A program made the translations under genes and the position numbers. From NCBI GenBank assembly GCA_017311185.1, contig JAESUZ010003395.1:1302001-1366000 (forward strand): a stretch of 64,000 nt of DNA, given 5' to 3'. Shown here piece by piece: positions 30,563-42,671 of the stretch. The notes under the pieces were generated by a model. It saw nothing but the letters and a program-made list of their open reading frames with translations. It did not search any database and was not told where the DNA came from. The stretch comes from Proteles cristata cristata (lineage: Eukaryota; Chordata; Mammalia; Carnivora; Hyaenidae). Every line of letters starts with the position of its first letter. Position 1 is the stretch's first letter.

Positions 30563-32845
30563 TTTAAATATTACATTGTTTTTATATTTTGTATACATAT
30601 TTTCATGCCTTGTAGAGAAGAGTTCAAATTCTTTGATTCTTTTTAATGTTAGTGTTTCCATATTTTTAGTCTTCCATGTAAATATTTATTGAGCATAGTC
30701 TCTAGCACTATAGAGTATTACCAATTTTAGATAACCTGGAATAATTTCAATTTTCAATGCTTAGTATGCTTTAACAGTTGATATTTGATTTCAGAGTTTC
30801 ACTGTCTTAGACTTTTTCAGCTTTTTGCTCTCTTTCATTCTAGACACAGTCTATAGACCTTATGATCATTATTACCTAGAGGGCTCTCCTTCAGTTTGCT
30901 TTACTAGACCTGTCATCTCTGTTAATCCAAGTCATGGGAATTGACTATTTTTTTTTCTAATTCAACATTTATATGTCAATAGCAAGCTCAGTGCTTGATT
31001 TCTTCTATTTAAGGTATATCCCTGAATGTCCAATTATAATCCTTGTTACTACCAGCACAAAGCTTGTTTTCACTTTCAGGAGGCTTGTGGAGTTTGTTAC
31101 CTTCTTTGTACTGTGATACATCTTTACAAAATAAATCTTAGAACAGTACCTATGTGAATTAATTAGTTTTGTTCTTTTAGCTCTCATTATTAAAATCATG
31201 CATATGGAGAGATTATTGTCCTATTGGTGGTGACCTGACTCTGTGGTCCTGACCTTGAAGACTATAAATCTGAGTCAGGAGTCTTCTATAACCATTGTGT
31301 TTGACATTTTTTTAAAAATCTTGGTTCAGATGTCTGATTCTGATATCACTTCTTTATACTAAACGTTTTCCCCCAATTCTGCCCTGACCCTGACCACTGT
31401 GGTTGTTTTAAGTAAGGGCTTGATTTGATACCTATGACCTTAGCTTTCTTCTTCCCTATAATTAACCCACTGTACAGACTCAGTAGCAAAACGCTGGGAC
31501 CTTCCCGTACAATATCTGTATATGGGACTTTCATTTTGCCCATCTGAAAAGTCCAGTTCTCATTCCTTTCTGACCTATGTGTACATTTCAAGACCAGCAT
31601 ACTCAAATTAAAGATTCCTTGTAATAAGGTTCACCTTTCTTCTGACTTAAGGAAGGAATGCCCCCTGAAAAAGGAGAGGGGAGGTCCCTTTCTGCATCTC
31701 TTCCCACATTTTCTCCAGGAAGGAGCAACAGAGTCTTCAGGGACTTATTTCCAAGTGTTGTCGTGAGGAGTTAACAGTCTACTACCAGGAAGAAAAAAAA
31801 TAAAGCTTCCCATTAGATGTTAAAGAATATAAATACCAGGAGGCTCTTTCTTTTTCTCATTCCTTTTTCTACCTAGAGTCTTTTTGTTGTTGTTTGTTTA
31901 TGTTTCTGCTTCTCTCCAGAGTTCTGTTTCCTAGTCAATATGTTCCTTGATTTTCCCCCTCGATATAGCCAGCTGGATGGCAGTAGCAGGGACTGCACGA
32001 GTGTTCTTAGTGTCCCCTTGAAGAGGCTTAGAAACTTCTCCCTGCAGCTGATCAGGAGGCCTGGAGGAACCTTGGTACTTCTGGATGTGGGAAGCGGGGA
32101 CTGGGAGCTATCAGCTCATGTGGTTTGACTGCAGTTAGAGGGAAAGCCGCTGCTAGCTTGGTCACTACTATGGCTTGGTGTAAGTCTGCCTCCTTCAGGT
32201 TTGCAGGCACCCTGGAGAAACCTTCATGGACTTGGTGATTCTGTGTCCTCCTAACAGGCACATGTTCTTTTGTGAAACAGGAGGAGCTTTTCTCCTTTGT
32301 AAATGAAGAAAAAATTAAAATTTTTTTTTGGGGGGGGTGAGACCTGATCCTTCAGGTAGAAAGTTCTAGTTAACATTCTAATCCTTTTCCTCTCTTATTT
32401 AGTGGACATCCCTATCTTAGGTTAAGGAACTTTCCATCAGTTTCTTAGCAACACAGAAGACCCCACTCCTAGGAGAAGCACAAGACCTTTCACATAGCTC
32501 AATGCAGAGCTCTAGGGTCTTTTTCCTGACAGCCAGAGAAAGCAGTTTTTCAGAGTTGGGCACGAGAGTTATTGCTGAGAGTGGTTCTTTGATCTATTAA
32601 AATAACTTATGTTTTAACTTTTTTTTTTTTGGCAATAACTATAGCCTGAATTGTCTGTACTGGGAGTTGTGACCAACAGTTGGTATTTGCAAAATGGCAT
32701 CATTTACATGTGCTCATTTTCAGGACCTCAGTCAAATGATTAGTTCACAGGTTCTATTTTTGTTTTGAACTTTGAAAGGATTAGTTTGAGAATGTTTAGT
32801 GTTTTCTAATGCATATTTTTTATCAAAAATTTCATAAAGTTTTTT
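30563..32845. other. Single-copy DNA
   Basis: No recognised repeat or exon in 2.3 kb. The GC-richer part 31940-32270 has overlapping open frames on both strands (31940-32128 plus, 32052-32261 minus) without recognisable features. A GGGGGGG run occurs at 32331-32337. Confidence 0.4.
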
Positions 32846-33062
32846 GGGGCGCCTGGGTGGCTTAGTCGGTTGAGCCTCCGACTTTCGCTTAGGTCATGAT
32901 CTCGCGGTTCGTGGGTTCGAGCCCCGCGTCGGGCTCTGTGCTGACTGCCAGCTCAGAGCCTGGAGCCTGTTTCAGTCTGTGACTCCCTCTCTCTGACCCT
33001 CCCTGCTCACGCTGTCTCTCCCTCTCTCCTAGAAATTAAAAAAAAAAAAAAAAAAAAAAAAA
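32846..33062 (+). mobile_element. CAN-SINE, sense, TTTCGCTTAGG subfamily, pure poly(A) tail
   Basis: GGGGCGCCTGGGTGGCTTAG, CTTTCGCTTAGG, GACTGCCAGCTCAGAGCC, TTTCAGTCTGTGACTCCC, then a CCTAGAAATT junction and about 25 uninterrupted A. The long unbroken A tail fits a very recent insertion. Target duplication is short (AAAGTT). Confidence 0.96.
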
Positions 33063-33314
33063 GTTGCTCTATAGATACAGAGCAGACTAATTGTTTATCT
33101 AAAATTTCAAAAAAGAGAAAATTTTACATTTCCTTACATAACTGTTAAGGAGGCAACACCCTTTGGACCCAGGGTTTTTAGGGGGCAGAGACAGGCCTGC
33201 CTTGGAGGGAATTCATACCACACATGTACTCAAAAGGTAGTGGGCAGATGAATGTAAAGATCCCAATCTCCAGTATTTACTGAATAGGTCCTGGGGAATT
33301 AGCACCTCATGACC

Positions 33315-33333
33315 TGTGCGCGCACATGTGCGT

Positions 33334-33370
<37 letters not shown>
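33315..33370 (+). repeat. (CA)n microsatellite in a 56-bp alternating purine-pyrimidine run
   Basis: TGTGCGCGCACATGTGCGTG followed by (CA)n to 33370 alternates purine and pyrimidine without a break and includes CGCGCG-type steps, the classic Z-DNA-forming composition. Confidence 0.95.
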
Positions 33371-33372
<2 letters not shown>

Positions 33373-33959
33373 CTTCAAGCTCTGACTGAATCTGGTGGTA
33401 TCTCACTTCATGTTCTCTCCTTGAAAAGGTGTTTGCCTATGAGTTTTCTAATATATGAAAATATTTCTGTTGAGGAAGAAACTAGAACAAGATTAGGGGA
33501 CTTCTACAAACCAAGATTTCATCTTTTGCTCCATTGTCCACATTCCTATTTGATTCTGGTTTTGATAAAATACCAAAGCTAAAATAATTTATTTTAAAGA
33601 TCATTTGATTTTTTAATTGCCAGTATACTCCTCCATTAGGTATCACTCAGACTAATGCCTTAATTGATTTTAATTTCCATCTCTTCTTCCCTGTACATGT
33701 CCTCGTGGAAGGGGGGTACCCATTGACCTCAGCACAAGATGAACAATGGCTCATCTTGTTGCAATGACTGGCTTATGTATTGACTTACTATGTTTGTATA
33801 GGCAAAGCAATCAAATTGTATGATGATATTTGCTTGCCTAAAAGGGACATTTTGAAACAAAAGAGGGAAATTAATGTGGGATAAAATTGGGTATAATTTA
33901 TTTCATGATTAACTTGTGTTTAACAATTAATAATAATCAGGGACACATTCAGTGTTCTC
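33371..33959. other. Single-copy DNA, nothing recognised
   Basis: No repeat family or exon that I can support. Confidence 0.35.
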
Positions 33960-34480
33960 GTGCTAGGATTATGAAGGCAAAGAAGATACACTACTGCCAT
34001 CCTTTTGCATACTCCAGTCAAGAGAAGAGAATGGGTTCATAAAGAGATGATCAGAATCATATGCACTAACCTGAGTATTGGATACCCAGCGGCTTATGGG
34101 AGCATGGGAAAGGGGTCTGTAATCCTGACCGAGGTTAATGGTAGAGGGGATGGGTAGGGAAGGCTTTTTGTAGCAGCTGACTCCTAAGTTTAATCTAAAA
34201 GGATGAGTTTGAGTGAAAGAGATGAGTGAATTGAGGTGGGGGGAGAGGAGAGAATGGTTTTATTGGCAGAGGGTACAGTATTAGCAAAGCTTTGGAGTTC
34301 AGAAAGTGCACATGCATATGAAGGGAATGTCAAGCAGTTTGATGTTGCTCAAGGATAAAGCAGGGAGAGGGAAGGATGAGAGATGAGGCCAGATAATTAG
34401 GCAGGGTGTTGTCTGCCATTTTAAGGAGTTTGGACCTTTTCCTATAGCTGGTGGGGTGCCAGGAAAGTTTAAAAGGGGAC
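33960..34480 (-). mobile_element. L2 LINE 3' region, antisense
   Basis: GGGAAGGCTTTTTGTAGCAG, ACTCCTAAGTTTAATCTAAA, GGCAGAGGGTACAGTATTAG, CAAAGCTTTGGAGTTCAGAA, GATGAGGCCAGATAATTAGG, TGTTGTCTGCCATTTTAAGG and AGTTTGGACCTTTTCCTATA follow the antisense L2 order (GGGAAGGCCTCTCTGAGGAGG ... GGACTTTGGATTTTATTCTAAG). The left edge is uncertain. Confidence 0.75.
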
Positions 34481-35297
34481 ACGGCTGGTCTCTTCTTCTA
34501 ATCTGATCATAACTTCAGTTCCTTCCTGCTTAGCAGAACCGCTGGGTATTTGTCAATCCAATGGTTTTGGAGGTGTTTTTCCCCTGATGAGTGGACAAGC
34601 CGAATTCTTCAGAGAGATGCTGCCTGACCCATATGGCCCACTGACAGTTTGACAGTTGACAGCTTTTAGTCAGACTAGACTCACTTAAGCTGCTTACCCA
34701 TCCTGAGGCGTGCATGCGGCCAGAGCCCGGACTTCACATCATTCTGGCTGTCTTAATTGGGCACTAATTAAATGTTTTGGCTGGAAACCTCTCCTTGCCA
34801 TGGCTGAATGGACTCATTTGAGGCCAATATTTCAGGGAAACATCTTGTTAGGCTGATCTGATTCCCTGTTTAAAAAGAAAATGCACATATTCACTTTCTT
34901 CTTATTTCTGCCTAAGGATCTATTATATTTGTCTCATTTTAGAAAAAAGCTAAAAGTTTAAAAGGGTGTGTGTATGTGTGTGTATATGGATATATATTTA
35001 TCTCCATATTTGCATGTGTGTATTCACATGTATATATACATAAATAGTCACATATATATAGTATATATACACACATACATATGTGTCAGAATAGGAACTT
35101 CTAGAAAGAACAGTTTTGCAGTTAGGAGGCTAGAGGTCATATCTAAATTTTATTTAAGATTTAGTCTAGGCTAAAAGTAGTTAATCTGTGTATGGCTTAG
35201 TTTCTGTATTTGTGACAGAGTTGTGAGAAAGATAAATGAGAATTTTATCATAATATTGCAGAATGAAATCTGAGGGTGCAGATGATTCAACTCTAAT
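34481..35297. other. Single-copy DNA with a TG/TA-rich tract
   Basis: Nothing recognised except the low-complexity tract 34964-35086 of mixed TGTG, TATATA and CACATA words. The plus-strand open frame 34968-35174 is simply its translation. Confidence 0.5.
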
Positions 35298-35309
35298 TCT
35301 AGGAGATGG

Positions 35310-35419
35310 GGGACCCTGGCTGGCTTTGTCGGCAAGGCATGCAACTCTTGATCTTGGGGTTGTGAGTTCAAGACCCACACTGGGGGGTACAGATTACTTA
35401 AAAAAAAAAAAAAAAAAGT
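35310..35419 (+). mobile_element. Short older CAN-SINE, sense
   Basis: GGGACCCTGGCTGGCTTTGT, GCATGCAACTCTTGATCTTG, GGGTTGTGAGTTCAAGACCC and a poly(A) tail at 35400-35417; no CT block. Target duplication TCTAGGAGATGG (35298-35309) and CCTAGGAGATGG (35420-35431). Confidence 0.92.
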
Positions 35420-35431
35420 CCTAGGAGATGG

Positions 35432-38400
35432 ATGGTCTGAAATCTGTTTTCTACATTTTCTTAGCTATTCTATGCTGATAAAGATTTCTTTACAAATCAT
35501 TCCTAAAGCAGAATAGATCGCCAAGTGTCTGGGGTTCAAAGGGCCACTTTTCAGTCAACACTGCAAAGTATGCCAACAATGCCTGCAGTGCCAACAAGAA
35601 GAGTAGTATGTGCAGCAAAATACACTGAAGGAAAAACACTTAGTGGACCTTCAGGAACTGGTTATTACCGCTACTGAAGGTATTGGCGTGGACTGCCATT
35701 GATTTGAAATAGCTATCATTTTTTGTTGTGAAATTCTTCTACTTGCCGAAACCAACCCTTTCCTGAATTTTGCTTTTCTGGTAAAATAAACATTGTATTA
35801 TAATATTTTTTTCTAAAATAATGATATTAAATGGTGTTAAACAAGGATAATGTGAAAATTGGGATTTTCAGTGGTTAAAATTCCTAAATGATAGTTTTCT
35901 ATGAAGAAATAGAATTAGGTAACAGGGTTGGAAGATGATTTCTTATCTGGAAAGGAGAAATAAAATGTGCTCAAGTTCGTGTATCTTAAACTCTTTAAAT
36001 TAGCTTCATATTTATTAATATATTACATATCTGGTAAGAATAGGTTTATAAGACAAAACCTCATCAATTAGCTAGTCTTGAATTCATTTGCATTTGATCA
36101 CTAAGAAGTAACTTGTTCACAATCAACAATTGTAAAACAGCACAGTATAGCACTGCACTGTCTGAACTAAAGTAGATCTTCAAAACTTCTTTGATGTGTG
36201 TGCTTCTTTAGGTCGTAAGGACACATTAAAGTGCATCTTGAGCTTTCTAGAATTCACTTTATTTAATTAGAAATGTTTTCCTTCTTGTTTTGCCACTACC
36301 TTCCTCCCTCTTCTCCACTCCCCCCTCCCGTTTTTGTTCTGAGCAATGATTCTGTGTGTTCTTTTCCTATTTAAAATTTAAAGAGTTACATTTGGGAGAG
36401 GAACAATGTAGGGAAAGGAAACCCCTGGAGTGTGTCTGATGTGATGGTTCTCCTCTGTGCCACCATTTTTCCTCCCGCTGTGGGAGCGCTAAATGATAAT
36501 GCCTGATACCTTCCTGAATAAAGCCTGACACGGTTTCCAGCTGTGAGCATGTGATCAGTTTTTATGTTTGATTTTTGCACACAAGTATACTACTGCAAGC
36601 ATGTCCACAAACTACTTCACAAATGCTTCAGGGAGGAATTGCTATTGAGTGAATCAAACATTAAACAAACAGAGTGATTGCTTTCAAAAATCTACATTTA
36701 TTTTACAAAACCATGTTTCTGTTCAAACCTAGAATCTTTAAAAATTAATTTCTGTAAACTGGTCAGGTATAACCAGACAAGTAACCCTCAATTTACTTTC
36801 AGGCTAATTCCAGAGTGAGATAAGTTGCCAATAGAAAAAAAAGATTATGCTGCTCCCTATACTTGGCTATAATAATTAAATGTGATGGTAATTATCTAAT
36901 GGATTGATTTATTTGTGAGAAACATTGACTAATATATTAGGTCAACTTAAAATGGAGTCTCATAGGCTGTAATTTTAAAATCTGTATTTTTCTTAAAGTA
37001 GGATATTGTACACATGTGATCCTCGGTTTGGTGACATATTTTGGCAATGTTATAGGCTTCTATTTCAGACATTCTATTTTAGCATCTTTTGTATGACAGA
37101 CCATATATATTATTGTTATTTATGCATTTTGTATGCCATGATGTTTGTTACACACTAAAACTTCCCATATACTTCTTTCTGGCTCACTGATTAGTATAGG
37201 AAAAAAGGAGAAGGGGGTCCTGAAGAAATATGCTAGCAGACAAAAGAAGTTATTTTATTTTTAGTAATGAGAAATACTAAAATGGTTCAAGTTTCATGGT
37301 ATAGAGATAGAAGGGGAAGCACATAATTTATAAATTAATAAGTACCTGTAGTATCTACTCTCATGCCAAATTCTTGGTTTTCTAAATCCCACTGCTTGAC
37401 CTCTTGCAAGCTCAAGGTCAGGTTTGGGGGCCACTCCTATGTATCAGGTGTAATACTAGATTCTGAGGAAGGAATATTATATTTAGAGAGAGTCGCAATA
37501 TCAAGTCTCTCAACAAAAATAGGAAAACAAAATCAAGCATTCCATTCCAAACTTCAGTTTTTTAAGGTGTGGTTGAAATGCACCTTTGCAGCATGAAGAA
37601 AATAGAGACAGGCTGGTGATAGTTCCGGAATGACTCTGTTAGTGACTGCATGTTTGTTTTTAACCTCATATGCATCTACTTTAAACTCCAACTGAACATT
37701 TCTGGTGACAGTTATTTGTTTTCCATTGTAGAAATCTAGTATTTTTTGATTAGCCTAATAATTGACAGTTTCTAGCTATGTCTTTACTGTGGGTGACAGC
37801 ATTAAATCACCATAGACATTTAGTCATCATCTTTAGGGTGAGTGATTCCAGTTCCAAAGAAGATAGAGAAATAAAGGAGAGGAATGGCAGTTAGTCATTA
37901 AAACCTCTGCAGAGATAAGGAAACTACTTACTGACATTGCTTTCATGAATTTTCCTTACTAACATGCTGGCAAAAGAACAATACTAGTCATTCACAGAAA
38001 CACCGAATCTATGAAATTCTGGCGATTGAGGATTGTTTCCAGTCTTGTTTCGGATTTCCACAAGATATTAACTATTCTCTCTGTCTCGATCCCTCTTGCT
38101 GTAGACACATTACACATGGTCACACATGTACAGTATATATGAAAAATATACATATGTAAAAATGCATGTTAAATGTTTTGAATGTATATAAAGTGAATGT
38201 GACATACATTAATATAAATGTATTCAATGTATATTCAATGTGTGTATATATGAGATCTCTATTCATCTATCTGTCCACCCATTTATACATGTGATTAGTA
38301 AATGGACATCTTTCTTCTAATTCTGTAGAATTTAAAAATATGTATATGGTATTTGAGGAGTGAAAGGACATTGGTATAGGCATTTGCCAGGATTAAAACT

Positions 38401-38644
38401 TTGAGGACTGGTTGGAGGGAAAGAAGGGAACAGTAGAGAATTACCAGATAATTTATAGCAACTGAGGCATTCTGTGTCATGAGCAGATTGCACCATGTCC
38501 AGGCATTTTACATTTGTACACTTCAGTTTTTGCTTCTGTTAATGCAGATAATATTTCTTATTCCATATATGCCAAGCTGCCATAGACCAGATAACTTGTA
38601 GTTTATACATGCATAGGCAGAAAAGGGGAATGTCCCTGTTTTAT
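35432..38644. other. 3.2 kb single-copy DNA
   Basis: No SINE or recognised older repeat. A 57-codon open stretch at 35507-35677 followed by AATAAA at about 35786 is noted under findings. A GC-richer patch lies at 36400-36560. TA/TG low-complexity sequence occurs at about 38129-38255. Confidence 0.4.
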
Positions 38645-38853
38645 TTTATTTTTATAGCTTATTTATTTTTGAGACAGAGACACAGCATGAGCCAGGGGAA
38701 TAGCAGAGAGAGAGGGAGACACAGAATTCAAAGCAGGCTCCAGGCTCTTAGCTGTCAGCACAGAACCCGACGCAGGGCTTGAACCCATGAACGGTGTGAT
38801 CATGACCTGAGCCGAATTCAGACGCTTAACCAATTGAGCCACCCAGGCGCCCC
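38645..38853 (-). mobile_element. CAN-SINE, antisense
   Basis: Right end GAGCCACCCAGGCGCCCC, then GATCATGACCTGAGCCGAAT, TTAGCTGTCAGCACAGAACC, GAGAGAGAGGGAGACACAGA and a T-rich tail. Flanks AATGTCCCTGTTTT and TATGTACCATTTCA may be a decayed target duplication. Confidence 0.93.
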
Positions 38854-39635
38854 TATGTACCATTTCAAAAGGGGAAAAAGCTCTGCTAGAAACCACCGCC
38901 TCTTGATCCTCCCCTCATGTTTCATTGGCCAGAGCTGTGGCACTTGACGTGTGTTTCAACCAGTTACTTACAGTACACATGAATCTTTTCTGAAGCAGCA
39001 AAATAAAGAACTGTAGTCAGTTCAGAACAAGAAAGGAAATTTTCTAGAACTTTTCTTAGTTTAAAATAAGAACCTTTTTGCCCCACCGGGGTTTAGCATT
39101 TTATGGAGTCATTGCAAACAAATATCTAACTCCTGTTTGATTTAGAAAGGGGACAGTGGCTTTTAGAAATTTTTAATTTAAGTGATTCAGAAATTCTTTT
39201 GAAGTACAAACTAATAAAATAGAAACAAATTACCACCTTATATTTTAGGTACATCTAGATTTGTAGTCCCCTCCTAGCACCACTGTTTCCCAATTAAACA
39301 GCCAAAAGAGTCAGTCCTTAGAATGGATTAATGACCTGCAAAATTCCATTTAAACATAGCCATTCTTGAGTTTTATTAGTGGAAAAATACAAACTGGTCT
39401 GTGGTCATGGATTATTACAGATTCACTCCAGACTGCTGAATTGAACTCTGATGAACCTGTGACACTCTCCATTAAACCTCAAAATGAGCTTTCTCTTAAT
39501 TGGGGAGTAGAAAGGGAAAAGTAAACTAGTGGCTGAGAAATGCCAGACTTGTGAATCATTGCTTTATTTTGGACAGAGTGTTGAAAGATTTTTAGATGTG
39601 CATGGAGGTAAAGGAGAGGGAGTGGGGAAAGAAGT
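38854..39635. other. Single-copy DNA, nothing recognised
   Basis: No repeat or exon seen. Confidence 0.35.
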
Positions 39636-39639
39636 TTTA

Positions 39640-39815
39640 TTGATTTATTAAGCCCAGCTCTGTACTAGGCAATAGTAGAAAAACAATTTTAAATATAATA
39701 GAAGAAGGTAGTTTTGTAGTCATTTTTAGATGATCAGATTGGCTTTAGAAAGGTTAAATAACTTGTGCCAGACTAAGTAACTAGTGGTAGATCTAGGATT
39801 AAAACAGAAGTATTC
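39640..39815 (-). mobile_element. MIR-like fragment, antisense
   Basis: ATTAAGCCCAGCTCTGTACT, AGAAAGGTTAAATAACTTGT, GCCAGACTAAGTAACTAGTG and GTAGATCTAGGATTAAAACA parallel the antisense MIR core (GAGGTTAAGTAACTTGCCC ... CACAGCTAGTAAGTGG ... GGGATTCGAACCC). Confidence 0.65.
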
Positions 39816-40330
39816 TGTAGATATTTATTGAGCAAATCTCTAGAATTTAGTAGTGAAGAATCAAGGTGTGATCTTTACCCTTCTGGGGCCCACCGTGGAG
39901 TGGAAAAGACCAATATTTTTAAAAACTCATTCAAAAATGTACACTATTATAAATTGTGATAAAGCTTATGAAGAAAACGTGCAGGGTATTCTCACAGGGG
40001 GACATAATCTCCATTGGTATTCCAATTGAAACCTGTAAGTGGAGACCTAAAAAGTAAGTTAATATCACACAAGTGAAGAATGGAGGCGGCTCTCTTCTCT
40101 GTGTGCAACTGGCCTATGTTAGGGCCCTAGGTAGCAGCTGACAGCTGGCCGGTGTGACCAGGGCATAGTAACTGAGGGCTGGTGTGAGATGAGACTTGAA
40201 AATAGGCAGGACCGGATTTTTGTAGAGCTTTATAAAAAGTCATGTGATGGATTTAGATTTTTACCTCAAGTGCAGAGGGATATCATTGCATCAGGGGATG
40301 TCATAATAAGATTGACAGAATATTCCTGAC
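39816..40330 (-). mobile_element. L2 LINE 3' region, antisense
   Basis: TATTTATTGAGCAAATCTCT is the antisense L2 terminus; TTTACCCTTCTGGGGCCCAC, TAAAGCTTATGAAGAAAACG, TTAGGGCCCTAGGTAGCAGC, GGCAGGACCGGATTTTTGTA and GGATTTAGATTTTTACCTCA follow in the L2 order (CCCTGCCCTCATGGAGC, GTGCTATGAAGAAAAATA, AAGGCCCTGAGG, CATGTAGGGCCTTG, GGATTTTATTCTAAG). Confidence 0.75.
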
Positions 40331-41324
40331 TTCATGTAGGAAACGGGCTAGAGGGATTTCTTTCATATCTAGGTAATTTCAGTAAATATTTAAAATTATA
40401 TATGTCATAACTACTTGTTTCTAATTAGTGTTAGTTGAATGAATGAATGAATAAATGAAATTTCTGGACCAAATGTGGAACAATGCTTTAAAGATAAATT
40501 ATTTTTTGGTAGCCAAACTGAAGAAAGAATTACCTCCTAAAATGGCTCTGAGAAACAATTACTACACAGTTGTACTGACAAAATGAAATTTACCTATTTT
40601 AATTTTTTTCCTACTCTGTTATGCATTTATACTTTAAGAGGCTGAGCTTTCCAGAACTGTCTGCTTAAATTAAATTTGTTTGTTTTTTTGGAAACCTTGG
40701 CTTTCTTTAAATTAAAGTTTCCTAATGCTAAATACCTAGCAAGCTGCCAAGTGATTTTAGAGTAGAAGAAACTAACAGCCCAAAATGTGCCTACAGTTTT
40801 TAGAATTCAAAATTATAGCTGATTGGTCTGTATTTGTGTCTTTTAAGATATAGAAGATGTATTTAGAAGTTTCCTAGCTCCTTTTCCTCTAAGGGGAGAT
40901 ATTAATGAGCTTATCGGGGATGTAGCGGTATTTTATGAAGAAATTATTATCAGGGGAATATGCATATTCATGTGTACATAAAGAACAAGCATCAACTCTG
41001 GAGCTGTCCAGCTACATTTTAAGCCCTGTCGGCAGTTGTGTGATCCACAAATGAACTATCCACGTGCGTTAAACAACAAAAACGAAAGAAAAAGCAGAAT
41101 TAGAAGGCCACACAAAAGATCATCTGACCCACCCATGTTTATGTTGCAAGCAGATCATCACCTAAACTTGTTGAAGCAGTTGAGCTCATTTTCAAGGAAG
41201 GACAATGTCTCTCCCCACTGGACATGCAAATATGCTAAATCCAGATCATAGAGTGCCTGTGATAATCTTCTTGTGAGCAGATCTAAAGCGACTGGCCATG
41301 TGGGCTTTGTACTCCCAGGAACCC
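40331..41324. other. Single-copy DNA
   Basis: Contains a short (GAAT)n run at 40435-40454. The plus-strand frame 41036-41251 (71 codons) has no recognisable features. Confidence 0.4.
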
Positions 41325-41640
41325 CAGATTCAGGCATTTGAATATGCTGTCCTCTGTCTGGAATGTCTCCTCTTCACCTTATATCTACTCTTCAAAATGC
41401 AGTGATGCCACCTTTTCAGGGCAGCCTCTCGTGAATTTTCCTGTGGGTTAAATTAGATTACATTCCCTTGTTATGGACTCTGTGAGCACCATGGCATTTA
41501 TCACAGTTGAAATTGTACAAGTATTTGCTTAGTTATTTGATTAATACCTAGTTTGTGAGCTCAGTAAGGTTAACAACTGTCTGTTGTGGCTCAATGGCAT
41601 CTGGTATATGTGAGTGTTGGCACAGTGAAGGCGATTGACC
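41325..41640 (+). mobile_element. L2 LINE 3' end, sense
   Basis: ATGCTGTCCTCTGTCTGGAA, ATATCTACTCTTCAAAATGC, AGTGATGCCACCTTTTCAGG, CATTCCCTTGTTATGGACTC, GCATTTATCACAGTTGAAAT, TAGTTTGTGAGCTCAGTAAG and ATCTGGTATATGTGAGTG follow the sense L2 3' UTR in order (CTGTTCCCTCTGCCTGGAA ... GCACTTATCACAG ... TGTAAGCTCCATGAGG ... GCACATAGTAGG). Confidence 0.85.
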
Positions 41641-41692
41641 TCTCCATCAGTGTTGTAATTAAGTAGTGTTTTCAAGATCCTTGAAGAAAAAT

Positions 41693-41899
41693 TTTTTAAT
41701 GTCTTATTTATTTATTAGAGAGAGACAGTGTGAGCATGGGAGGGTCAGAGAGAGAGGGAGATACAGAATCTGAAGCAGACTCCAGGCTCTGAGCTAGCTG
41801 TCAGTATAGAGCCCGACGTGGGGCCCAAACCCAAGAACCATGAGATCATGACCTGAGCCGAAATCGGACACTTAACTGACTGAGCCACCCAGGCGCCCC
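41693..41899 (-). mobile_element. CAN-SINE, antisense, left arm of an inverted pair
   Basis: Right end GAGCCACCCAGGCGCCCC, GATCATGACCTGAGCCGAAA, GCTAGCTGTCAGTATAGAGC, GAGAGAGAGGGAGATACAGA and a TTATTTATTTATT tail. Only 37 bp separate it from the sense SINE at 41937. Confidence 0.95.
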
Positions 41900-41936
41900 C
41901 AATATATTTCTTACCAAGATTAAGTTTATTATGAAA

Positions 41937-42148
41937 GGGGCACCTGGGTGGCTCAGTCGGTTAAGCGTCTGACTTCGGCTCAGGTCATGATCTCCCAGTT
42001 CGTGGGTTTGAGCCCCGCATTGGGCTCCGTGCTGATTGTCAGCTCAGAGCCTGAAGCCTGTTTCAGATTCTCTATCTCCCTCTCTGTGACCCTCCTCTGC
42101 TCACACTGTTTCTCTCTCTCTCAGAAGTAAATAAAACATTAAAAAAAA
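41937..42148 (+). mobile_element. CAN-SINE, sense, right arm of an inverted pair
   Basis: GGGGCACCTGGGTGGCTCAG, TCTGACTTCGGCTCAGGTCA, GATTGTCAGCTCAGAGCCTG, TTTCAGATTCTCTATCTCCC and an AAATAAAACATTAAAAAAAA tail. Target duplication TTATTATGAAA / TTATTATGCAA (41926-41936 and 42150-42160). Confidence 0.95.
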
Positions 42149-42456
42149 ATTATTATGCAATACGTCTCATTACTTTTTAGAACTCCATACCAGTTCCTTT
42201 ATCTTTTTCAAAGAATTCAACCCAAATCATGACAATTGAAAGCTTTTAAGCAGTCTCAGTGTTTGTAACCTATGTGTAGAAATTAATTTACATCATGACC
42301 CATACCTATCTGGATCATGCATATGAATAAAAGCTTCACACAAAACTTCTGTAAAAACTTAATTTTAATCCGTTATTAAAGGATGCTGATTGTAAACCAA
42401 AAAACTGATTGTATCTTCCACTAACAAGTTGTGAAGTAATATTAGAAAAACACTAA

Positions 42457-42671
42457 GGGGCACCTGGGTGTTTCAGTTGGTTAAGCGTTCGACTTTGGCT
42501 CAGGTCATGATCTCACGGTTCGTGGGTTTGAGCCCCATATCAGGCTCTGTGCTGACAGCTAGTTCAGAGCCTCGAGCCTACTTCAGATTCTGTATCTCCC
42601 TCTCTCTCTGACCCTCCCCTGTTCATGCTGTTTGTCTTTCTCTCTCTCAGAAACAAATAAAACATTAAAAA
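42457..42671 (+). mobile_element. CAN-SINE, sense
   Basis: GGGGCACCTGGGTGTTTCAG, GACTTTGGCTCAGGTCATGA, GCTGACAGCTAGTTCAGAGC, TTCAGATTCTGTATCTCCC and an AAACAAATAAAACATTAAAA tail. Shares the CAGCTAG insertion with the SINE at 53793. Probable target AAAAACACTAA / AACCCCACTAA. Confidence 0.94.
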
